The notes under the pieces were generated by a model. It made no database searches and was not told where the DNA came from. It was given only the letters and a program-made list of their open reading frames with translations. From Cohnella laeviribosi DSM 21336 (GTDB taxonomy: Bacteria; Bacillota; Bacilli; Paenibacillales; Paenibacillaceae), in the NCBI RefSeq assembly GCF_000378425.1, contig NZ_KB899844.1, positions 1 to 40,010 on the forward strand: a DNA stretch of 40,010 nt. The letters run 5' to 3'. Numbering within the stretch: the first letter of the stretch is position 1; every line of letters begins with the position of its first letter. The translations under genes and the position numbers were made by a program. Below, one piece after another: positions 24,866 through 31,893 of the stretch.

Positions 24866-25120
24866 CCGCCATTGAAGCGAAGGAGAGAATGCCGGTCAAT
24901 CGGATCCCGATTCGATTGGAAAGGGAGGAAGTAAATGAGCAGGCGAGCAAATAGCCGAGCGAATTGAGGGAGAGCAGCAGACCGAGCTGCGCCTCGTTTG
25001 CATGGCGGGAATGGCCGGACCTTTAATGTTTTCGGAAAACCCGAAAATCAAAAGGCCTCCGAACACAACCAGAAGCAGCATAATCACGTTGAAACGGGAA
25101 ATGTTCCAGACCTGCCTTTG
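24866..25120 (-). pseudogene. Decayed N-terminal remnant of an MFS transporter
   Basis: Minus strand, starting near 25120, one frame reads QRQVWNISRFNVIMLLLVVF and on through FGFSENIKGPAIPAMQ. Near 25000 the frame shifts by one base, and the next frame continues ANEAQLGLLLSLNSLGYLL and SFTSSLSNRIGIRLTGILSF. Together these are the first two to three helices of a major facilitator protein, including the loop after TM2. Homology stops at about 24866. A TAG precedes the first part and no ATG with ribosome site is left. The remaining helices are absent from the window, so the gene is a relic. Confidence 0.7.
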
Positions 25121-25153
25121 GTTTCCCTAAATATCTTTATTCGTTATCCGGAA

Positions 25154-25185
25154 GAAAAAAAGGCCGCTTACGCCGATAAGCGGCC
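25154..25185 (-). terminator. Rho-independent terminator of the alpha/beta hydrolase gene
   Basis: GGCCGCTTA and TAAGCGGCC form a perfect 9-bp stem with a 6-nt loop, followed on the minus strand by seven T. It lies about 30 bp after the hydrolase stop. Confidence 0.9.
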
Positions 25186-25216
25186 GGCGGATCGGACGAT
25201 CCCCATCCAAGGTTTT

Positions 25217-26155
25217 TCAGCCGTCGGTTACATAGCGCCCGGTGAAGCGCGCGATCGCGTTCCGATAGCCTTCGGGGTCGATGAGCAGCGAATTGCCGTG
25301 CTGCGCTTTGGGGACGATCAACCGCTCCTTGGCGGACCGGATCGCGTCATACAATTCGTTGACCATCGAGGTCGGCACAAAGGTATCCTCCCCGCCGTGA
25401 ATCAGCAGCACAGGTTTCGAATTGTGGCCAAGCTGCCGGACGACGGAGGCTTCCCCGAAGAAATATCCGGAACTTAATTTGCAGATCAGGCTCGTCAGCG
25501 GAATGAACGGGAACGACGGCAATCTGAACAATTTCTTGAGCTGATACGACAAAATGCCTTTCAGCGAGCTGTAGGCGCAGTCGGAAATGATGCACTTCAC
25601 CTGGGGCGGAAGCGGTTCGCCGCCGGTCATCAGCACCGTGCCGCCTCCCATGGAGACGCCGTGCAGCACGATTTGGACGTCATCGCCCTTTCGCTTGATC
25701 AGATAATCGATCCAGCGGACATAGTCCTTGCGATCCTTCCATCCGAACCCGATATAGCGCCCTCCGCTGCCGCCGTGGCCGCGGTTGTCGGGCATCAGCA
25801 CCGCATACCCCATCTCCTTGTAAATCCTCGCCAGAATGGCCATATCCTCGCCTTGACCAGAGTAGCCGTGAGCGAGAATGACGGCCTTGTTGCCGGCGGA
25901 CGGCGTTTCCAAATAGTGGCCGTGCAGCGGGATGCCGTCTTCCGCCCGGATCTTCACTTGCTCGAACGGCTGCGACCGGAACCATTCCTGCGCTTCCCGG
26001 ATCACGCTTGCGTCCACATGAGGCATGTCCGAATGGAGGTTCATAAACATTTTTCGGTTACGTACAAAAGCGAAACGGTACAAGTACAGACAGAAAAAGA
26101 TCAGCAGCGCGGCGACGCCGCAAACGGCGATAAGCGCGATCGACCATACCGGCAT
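25217..26155 (-). CDS. Membrane-anchored alpha/beta hydrolase (YqkD-like)
   Basis: 312 residues. A single N-terminal membrane segment (about 4-27) is followed by an alpha/beta hydrolase domain: the oxyanion region AHGYSGQGED, nucleophile Ser in HGVSMGGG (about 170), acid Asp in GGEDTFVP (about 257) and His in KAQHGNSL (about 287). These form a complete Ser-Asp-His triad. The layout matches the DUF-like serine hydrolases related to B. subtilis YqkD; the substrate is unknown. It stands alone between two gene remnants, with its own ribosome site (AAAGGAGAA before ATG 26155) and terminator. Confidence 0.9.
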   Translation of the reverse strand: MPVWSIALIAVCGVAALLIFFCLYLYRFAFVRNRKMFMNLHSDMPHVDASVIREAQEWFRSQPFEQVKIRAEDGIPLHGHYLETPSAGNKAVILAHGYSGQGEDMAILARIYKEMGYAVLMPDNRGHGGSGGRYIGFGWKDRKDYVRWIDYLIKRKGDDVQIVLHGVSMGGGTVLMTGGEPLPPQVKCIISDCAYSSLKGILSYQLKKLFRLPSFPFIPLTSLICKLSSGYFFGEASVVRQLGHNSKPVLLIHGGEDTFVPTSMVNELYDAIRSAKERLIVPKAQHGNSLLIDPEGYRNAIARFTGRYVTDG

Positions 26156-26251
26156 GAAGGTTCTCCTTTCCGTTTCGAAGCGTCGTTCCTTTAGTTTTTC
26201 AGTCCGGACGGAGGTTCATACGCGAACCGCGCATGGCGGAAAACAAGGCAT

Positions 26252-26455
26252 GACGGCCCCGTTTCCTTCACCGCGATCGGCCTGATGCGCGAAGCAACCG
26301 GCGGCATCGTGGGGAAGCTCGTCCGCGCCGATTTGCTCCGGCTGTCCGCGTACGCGGCCGCCTCGCTTGTCGTCGGACTTTCGCTGAAACGAATCATCAA
26401 CCGCGCCTCCGCCGCCATGGTCGCAAGAGCCCGCGAAAGCAGGCTGATTCATTAA
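26252..26455 (+). pseudogene. C-terminal remnant of a YhgE/Pip-family membrane protein
   Basis: In the frame ending at TAA 26453-26455 the plus strand reads FTAIGLMREATGGIVGKLVR, a helix (YAAASLVVGLSLK), and a basic tail ending in ARESRLIH. This order (REAxGGI loop, last membrane helix, KxESxLIH tail) is the C-terminus of YhgE/Pip proteins. There is no start codon or upstream remainder: the sequence before about 26250 is the promoter side of the hydrolase gene. It is a relic of about 65 codons. The family call rests on pattern memory. Confidence 0.6.
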
Positions 26456-26469
26456 ACGCTTGAGCAAAC

Positions 26470-26507
26470 AAAAAACCCGCTTTCGGGCCGCTCGGACCGA
26501 AAACGGG
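26470..26507 (-). terminator. Rho-independent terminator of the nitroreductase gene
   Basis: The arms 26476-26486 and 26497-26507 (CCCGCTTTCGG / CCGAAAACGGG) pair over 11 positions with one wobble. On the minus strand they are followed by TTTTTTG. It is about 45 bp after the nitroreductase stop. Confidence 0.85.
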
Positions 26508-26551
26508 CTTCTCTGCCATTCCGGAAGAGGCAGAAAGGACCTTTTACAAGG

Positions 26552-27199
26552 TCAAAACGTATTCCAGAACGTGATATCTTCGACCGGCAGCCGGGAAGTG
26601 GGCCGTCCCGGAGAAGCCGCTTTGCCGACCGCAATGAGCATAATCGGAACGTACCGGCTCGGAATGCGGAATTCGGCGATCAGCTTTTGCGCATCGTAGC
26701 CGCCCATCGGAACGGTGTCGTAGCCGCGGGCTTTCGCCACAAGCATAAACTGCATGCTGACCAGTCCGCCATCGATGAGGAGAATTCGTTCCAGTCTTTC
26801 TTCGGGCAAAGAGCCGTATGTTTTGACGGTTCTCTCGGTATACTGGGAAGCGAACTCTTCGGTCATATAGCCCGCTTCAACCGCAAGACGGCAGATCTTG
26901 CCCAGCTGCTTGTAGCCTTCCTTGTCGCCAAGCACGGCAATGACGGCGGCCGCTTCGACGACCTGCTGCTGGTTGAAGGCGATGGGCAGCAGGCGCTGCT
27001 TTTGCTCCGGATCTTGAATGATCAGAAAGCGCCACGGCTGGATGTTGTTGCTCGAAGGCGCAAGCGTCGCTTCCTTGATCATGTCCTTCAGTTCCTGCTC
27101 GGAAATCGAGACGGAAGGATCGTAATGGCGAACCGAACGCCGCTCGCGGATGACCGAATCGAAGCTCACCTGTTGTTTCGCTTCTGTTTCCAGGGACAT
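26552..27199 (-). CDS. Nitroreductase-family FMN oxidoreductase
   Basis: 215 residues. The N-terminal FMN-binding motif RERRSVRHYD is followed by APSSNNIQPWRFLII, the central helices, and MGGYDAQKLIAEFRIP with a C-terminal VGKAASPGRP segment. This is the standard nitroreductase fold, a dimeric NAD(P)H-dependent flavin enzyme acting on nitroaromatics or quinones, similar in size to B. subtilis YodC/MhqN-type proteins. The start is taken at ATG 27199 (AGAGGAG at a good distance) rather than the GTG at 27208, which touches that site. It is transcribed from its own promoter with an inverted repeat over the -10 box, suggesting stress-responsive repression. Confidence 0.92.
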   Translation of the reverse strand: MSLETEAKQQVSFDSVIRERRSVRHYDPSVSISEQELKDMIKEATLAPSSNNIQPWRFLIIQDPEQKQRLLPIAFNQQQVVEAAAVIAVLGDKEGYKQLGKICRLAVEAGYMTEEFASQYTERTVKTYGSLPEERLERILLIDGGLVSMQFMLVAKARGYDTVPMGGYDAQKLIAEFRIPSRYVPIMLIAVGKAASPGRPTSRLPVEDITFWNTF

Positions 27200-27264
27200 T
27201 TCTCCCACTCCTCTGTTTTAGGATCGTGTTACACCTATAAGCATCGTAATCGCTCGGAAGTTAT

Positions 27265-27311
27265 CTGTGCTTTTTTACGCACAGTATAATTCTCAACTTT
27301 TCGGCTGTCAA
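27265..27311 (-). promoter_or_regulatory. Nitroreductase promoter with overlapping inverted repeat
   Basis: On the minus strand TTGACA (27311-27306) is spaced exactly 17 bp from TATACT (27288-27283), a near-consensus SigA promoter. CTGTGC and GCACAG (27265-27270 and 27279-27284) form a perfect inverted repeat with 8-nt spacing that overlaps the -10 and start site, a good position for a repressor operator. The regulator is not in the window as far as I can tell. Confidence 0.75.
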
Positions 27312-27320
27312 CCCGACCGA

Positions 27321-29663
27321 TCATGAAAATCCGATATCGTCCAACATCGCCTGGCCCGGTCCTTCCGGAAACACAAACGTAATTCGGGTGATGTCCTCCG
27401 CATCGAAATCGGGATTCTGCTCTTCAAACCGCTCGAGCGGAATCTCATACGTCTGGAACACGGATTGAACCGACTCATCGTACTTGCCGCCGTCCATCGT
27501 TTTTTCCAGCCAGGGCAAACGCGTGAACGTCGTAGCGGGCGAAGGCGACACCGGCATGATATCGCTAAGCTTAATGCGAACGGCGGCGCCGAACTCGTCC
27601 GCAAGCTCCACTTCTACCGCCGACAGCGGGTCGGGCGTTCCGTCCTCCTTTTGCCGCATGTCCTCTTCTTGATTCGGGCGGGCTTCATCCGGCTCTTCGG
27701 CGGAATCGGGGTCTTCCGTTTCGTCGCCCGGCTCTTCGCCCGGATCGGCCATCGCAAAGGTAAGGCTGGCGCCGTCCGCTCCGTTCTCCCAAACGCCGGG
27801 CAGCGCCAGCGCCCCTTTGGAAAAGAGGGTATACTTCGCCGCCTCGTTCCATTTCAGCTTCACCGCTTTGTTGCCGGTTCCGTTCCCGTCCCGGTCCTTC
27901 GCTTCTTCGTGCGACCAGAAGGACACGCCCGCCGCCTCCGCCTTGACGCCGTGCGGCAGCGACCGGATATCGCCGGCCTCCTCATACCGGACGACAGGCA
28001 CGAACCCTCCATCCTCGTATCGGCTCCAGTAGCCCGTATCGGGCAAAAACGGAGCCCCGGCACGGTAATCGCGAAACAGCCGCCTGTACTCGTCCTTCCC
28101 ATGCAATGTCGCTTCCGCAAAAGCGGCCAGGTAGACCTTCGCAATTTGCCGCTGCTGCTCGCCCGAAAGAGCCGGAGCGCGAAGAAACAAGCCGGCCGGG
28201 AGCGAATCGTCCAACCTTCCCCAGGATGTATTGAACTGCCCGTGATTGGCGCCTGCGATATACAGCGATGCCTTAAACCGATGCGATGAAGGAGAAAAGC
28301 TGACGCGCCGATATTGCCGATCCCCGTAAAAATTGGTGATATCCGCGTCGGCCGCCCCTTGCAGGGTCAAATAAGATATGTCCCGGAGCGCCGTCCTCTT
28401 GCCGTCGACCGCCGTGTCCGTCGGCGCAAGCGCCGCCACGCTTTGAATGGTATAGCTGCCCCTGTCCGGCAAAGAACCGTCCTGTGCAAACCATTGGTCC
28501 GCAGCGGCCGCCATCGCCACCGCCTGCCCCCCTCTGGAGTGGCCGATGAGAGCGATCCGGCCAAAATCGACGCGGCCGAAAAAGGGCGTCGACGCATCCG
28601 CGGCAAAAGCCTGGATTTGCTGGATATGCTTCAGCAGCAGCCACGCCCGCGGCTTCATATCCTCATCGGGAATGCCGGACCAGGCCGAGTAGTTCAGGAA
28701 ATTTTCGTCGATCGAAACCGCGATAAAACCGCGGCTGGCCAGCAGTTCGCCCAAATACGCGTAGCCGCCGTCGGAAAAATCCTCCATCAGGTGATTGCCG
28801 TGAACGATCAGAACAAGCGGAAACGGCCCTTCTCCTTCCGGCATCCACACGCTGCCGTTCAGCGGCAGAGAGCGCTCGTCGAATCCCCAGAACCATTTCC
28901 GAAGCCTTGGCCAATCGTCAATGTAAGCGGAGGCGTCCACGGAAGAGGACACGATATCGGCATCGCTTCCGTATTCCGGCCGCCACCGGTCTTGGCCGCT
29001 GCCGTATGTAAAAGCGAAGTATGCGTAGCCGCCCGGTTGGCTGGGATCGTCCGCCAGCCAAGGCCCGGCGGAGGCGCCGGCCCTGCCGGCTTGCGCCGAT
29101 GCCGGAAGACCCGCCGGTTCCCCGGCTCGGTCCGCCGCATAGGCAGCCGACGCGGCAAGCAACGCCACGGCAAGCCAGGCCCCCAGCTTGACGCGCCAGG
29201 CGAAGCGGCGGCTGAGCGTCAGCCGGAGCAGCGTGCCGGCCAGCGCGGCCACGGCAGTCGAAACCAGGGCAAAGACAAGAGAGAACGCCCAGCCGAGATC
29301 GTTGACATACAGCAAGAGCGCAATTTCGGCAACCGTATAGAGCGCCGCTCCCGCCGCAAACCCCGGCGCGGCCAGGCGCAGCGCGGCAAACAGCCAGGCG
29401 GCAAGCCGCCCCGCAAGCATCAGCCCGGCCGTATTCATGGCGACGGCCGCCGCGATGTCGAGCCCCGCCCCATGTCCTGTAGGCGCGCCCAGGATGCTGA
29501 CCGCCGCCATTGCGCTCCCGGCGGTCCATACGCCGGCCGACGCCGCCCGCCACAGCGCGGTGTCGTACCGGTACAGCCGCCCGCGCTCCGGGCGCAGCCG
29601 GGCTGCGATCCGCTTGCCGAGCGGGGCTGTGTTTGCCGATTCGTACGGGATAGTCGACCTCAT
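27321..29663 (-). CDS. Large membrane-bound alpha/beta hydrolase
   Basis: 780 residues from ATG 29663 (GAGG 8 nt upstream; a TTG at 29669 is less well placed). The first about 165 residues contain roughly four membrane helices rich in Ala and Leu. An extracytoplasmic hydrolase domain follows: VLIVHGNHLMEDF, nucleophile Ser in IGHSRGGQAVA (about 375), a probable acid in GAADADITNF (about 441) and His in GANHGQFNTSWG (about 474). These features recall the poly(ethylene terephthalate)/chlorophyllase-like and BAAT-like lipase superfamily. After about 600 comes a beta-rich domain split by an acidic, low-complexity stretch (about 640-680) and ending in IRITFVFPEG. Substrate unknown. No close operon partner is evident, though the nitroreductase promoter starts only 10 bp behind. 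Confidence 0.85.
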   Translation of the reverse strand: MRSTIPYESANTAPLGKRIAARLRPERGRLYRYDTALWRAASAGVWTAGSAMAAVSILGAPTGHGAGLDIAAAVAMNTAGLMLAGRLAAWLFAALRLAAPGFAAGAALYTVAEIALLLYVNDLGWAFSLVFALVSTAVAALAGTLLRLTLSRRFAWRVKLGAWLAVALLAASAAYAADRAGEPAGLPASAQAGRAGASAGPWLADDPSQPGGYAYFAFTYGSGQDRWRPEYGSDADIVSSSVDASAYIDDWPRLRKWFWGFDERSLPLNGSVWMPEGEGPFPLVLIVHGNHLMEDFSDGGYAYLGELLASRGFIAVSIDENFLNYSAWSGIPDEDMKPRAWLLLKHIQQIQAFAADASTPFFGRVDFGRIALIGHSRGGQAVAMAAAADQWFAQDGSLPDRGSYTIQSVAALAPTDTAVDGKRTALRDISYLTLQGAADADITNFYGDRQYRRVSFSPSSHRFKASLYIAGANHGQFNTSWGRLDDSLPAGLFLRAPALSGEQQRQIAKVYLAAFAEATLHGKDEYRRLFRDYRAGAPFLPDTGYWSRYEDGGFVPVVRYEEAGDIRSLPHGVKAEAAGVSFWSHEEAKDRDGNGTGNKAVKLKWNEAAKYTLFSKGALALPGVWENGADGASLTFAMADPGEEPGDETEDPDSAEEPDEARPNQEEDMRQKEDGTPDPLSAVEVELADEFGAAVRIKLSDIMPVSPSPATTFTRLPWLEKTMDGGKYDESVQSVFQTYEIPLERFEEQNPDFDAEDITRITFVFPEGPGQAMLDDIGFS

Positions 29664-29801
29664 GATCAACGCCTCATTTTACTGGTCTAAGCGCGCCGCC
29701 GTTACGAGTTAGGCGGCAGCGCCGTTTTGGGCAACCCGTGCGCCATCCTGCGCCGCAACGCGCGTTGAGAGAGACGCGTATGGCGCCCGATGAACCCAGC
29801 T

Positions 29802-31094
29802 TCAAACTTCGTAAGATGCGCCGCGATCCGTCTTCCCGATCCTCTCCAGAACGTCTTTTAATTCGTCGGGGTACAGCAGTTCGACCGGCGACAGCCCTTT
29901 TTCGAACTGGAACGCGTCGCCTTCGAGCAGCACGACGTAACGCCCGTTGAACCGGGCGATGTGGAGGCTGTTGCCGTAATCGGCCATTCGCGCCTTGACC
30001 GAAATGCCGTCCAGCTTGAACCTCAGCTCCAGTTCCGGCTGGAGCTCGACGATCCGCGACGTCGCTTCCATCACGTCCTCGTGGGTCCATTTTTCCTGCA
30101 ATTTCCGTTTGTCGCTGGCCGCCCAAGCCTCGTACTGGCTCTCCTCGAGAATCCGGCCCGGATGGCCGTACGGCTCCGCGCCGCTTGCAGGCTCCCCGGT
30201 CAGCTTCCGCAGCCCTTCGTCGTCCCGCTCCGCCTCTCCTTCCGCTTCCCCCGCTTCCGCCTCCGCATGCGCGCCGGCCTCTTCAAGGGACTCGCCGCTC
30301 GTTTCCGGGTTCGCGGATTCGTAAGCCGCGGCTGCGGCCAGAAAGGCCGGATCGTTGTTTTCGCCCTCTTTGCCGCCCTGCCACTTCGTTTCGATATACT
30401 GTTGAACCAGGCTCAGCACCTGGTCGGTCACGATTTCGGGCTTCGACTTTTCGTAGGAGACGTATTTCAGGAAATCCTCGAAGTAACGGGCATGGGAAGC
30501 CTGGTGAATCTTCAGCTCGAACGGCTCCAGCATTCCCTCCTCCGGCATGTGCGGGTACTGGATAGACTTGATGTTGCGGGCGCTGATCGCCATTTCCACG
30601 CGCGAGATCAGGCTCCGCTCATCGGATACGCGGGCAATTTTCGACTCGAAATCGCACTTGAGCACAAACACGAACGGATCGTCGAACAGCTCGTTCAGCT
30701 TGCCCAGCGCCACGATAAACGCCCCGCCCCGGACCGCGCTCGTATTCATGTAGATCCTGACCATGTCGTCGGCGGCGTACTGGAACTGCTGCTTGTCCGC
30801 CGCGGTGCGCAGCCTCTGGAACAAATTGTAGTTCGGGTTGCTGTCGGGATCGTGCCCCGGCTCGACGACAAATCTTCCGATCTTGGTCGGCGCGTTCTCC
30901 GACTCCGCATGAACGTCGGCCTTGCGCTTGGCGATGCGCGTAAATTCCGCGTCCAAAAACGATTTGATCTCGCTGCCCTCGTAGCCGGCATGATCCAGCG
31001 TCTGGTAGTGTTTGTACCGCCTCGCATGCTCCTGATCGGACGATCCGTCGTTCTGTATCACAAAGAAAGACAAATACTGAATCGCAAATTTCAT
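29802..31094 (-). CDS. DUF3900 domain-containing protein
   Basis: 430 residues. The conserved DUF3900 core is recognisable: YLSFFVIQNDG, GRFVVEPGHDPDSNPNYN, MNTSAVRGGAFIVA, FVFVLKCDFESKIARVSDE, IKSIQYPHMPEEGM and IHQASHARYFEDFLKYV. The conserved C-terminal piece ends in EGDAFQFEKGLSPVELL. The family is restricted to Bacillales and has no known function; the protein looks cytoplasmic. Between the two conserved parts lies an Ala/Glu-rich acidic insert (about 255-293). The start is at ATG 31094 with AGAGGAG upstream; the open frame to 31229 adds unrelated residues. Confidence 0.88.
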   Translation of the reverse strand: MKFAIQYLSFFVIQNDGSSDQEHARRYKHYQTLDHAGYEGSEIKSFLDAEFTRIAKRKADVHAESENAPTKIGRFVVEPGHDPDSNPNYNLFQRLRTAADKQQFQYAADDMVRIYMNTSAVRGGAFIVALGKLNELFDDPFVFVLKCDFESKIARVSDERSLISRVEMAISARNIKSIQYPHMPEEGMLEPFELKIHQASHARYFEDFLKYVSYEKSKPEIVTDQVLSLVQQYIETKWQGGKEGENNDPAFLAAAAAYESANPETSGESLEEAGAHAEAEAGEAEGEAERDDEGLRKLTGEPASGAEPYGHPGRILEESQYEAWAASDKRKLQEKWTHEDVMEATSRIVELQPELELRFKLDGISVKARMADYGNSLHIARFNGRYVVLLEGDAFQFEKGLSPVELLYPDELKDVLERIGKTDRGASYEV

Positions 31095-31550
31095 CGGTCG
31101 GCTCCTCTTTATCTTTAACCATCCGTTTCTCGTCTCAAAAACGCCTTCTCCCGTCTGCAAATGCCGGAAAACCGCCCGATACGTCGGGCAAACCCGCGCA
31201 TAAAAAAGGATAGCGGCGCTTGTCCGCATCTTATCGTAACTTCAAGCTGGGCGTCTACTGCAAGACGTCGTGCCTAAGTGGCCGTTTCGACGAAATTGCC
31301 CGGGAAATCGTGTTTTTTCGCGCGTATTTGAAGCTATCCAAAACGTAAATCGGACCGACGGAGCGGCGCGAGCCGAGCGGCTAGCCACAGCCGAAGGCGG
31401 CCCCTCCGTTTATGCCGTCCATGCCGTCCGGCTCGCTCCTTCGACCTTGCAGCGTCCGAAATCGCGGACGGCGAGTGTCTTCTGTCCGATACCGAACGAT
31501 TGCACGGCGAGGGCCTCGCTTTATGATCGTACCTGCGAGAGAGAAGGTGT
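31095..31550. other. Intergenic stretch without a recognisable gene
   Basis: Open frames exist on both strands but lack ribosome sites and protein-like composition. The region should contain the promoter of the DUF3900 gene on the minus strand; I see no clear -35/-10 pair. It leads into the tandem repeat at 31551. Confidence 0.5.
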
Positions 31551-31774
31551 GCAGTTGCTGTAAAGGCAACTGCACGGCCCATTGGGGCGATTTCCCGCTA
31601 TCCAAGTGCGGAAAAGGCAATTCGGGATCGCGCTGACCCCCACTGGCCGGGCAAAACGCCACGCAGTTGCTGTAAAGGCAACTGCTCAGCCCATTGGGGT
31701 GAATCCCCGCAATCCAAATGCGGAAAAGGCAATTCGGGCTCGCGCTGCCCCCCACTGGCCGGGCAAAACGCCCT
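31551..31774. repeat. Two tandem copies of a 112-bp element with internal hairpin
   Basis: Copy 1 (31551-31662) and copy 2 (31663-31774) align over their full length with about a dozen substitutions and no gaps (about 90 percent identity by eye). Each begins with GCAGTTGC-N7-GCAACTGC, a perfect 8-bp hairpin. Each also contains CCCATTGGGG, GCGGAAAAGGCAATTCGGG and CACTGGCCGGGCAAAACGCC. Frames run through it on both strands, but their peptides simply repeat with the DNA. It may be a dispersed intergenic repeat of the Paenibacillaceae or a structured RNA; neither can be decided here. Confidence 0.75.
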
Positions 31775-31893
31775 GCCCCCAGGCCAACTTACTGGCGAAC
31801 AGCCGGCCAACGCGGTTGCACGAGCCGCATGCGGCGGTCCCTGCCGGATCGGTGCAAGGCCGCCGCTTGCGCGCCGTTCAAGCCGTGTCGCCG

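Noticed and set aside
31551..31774. CRISPR array
   Set aside because: There are only two adjacent copies of a long unit, with no short repeats separated by unique spacers and no cas genes in the window.
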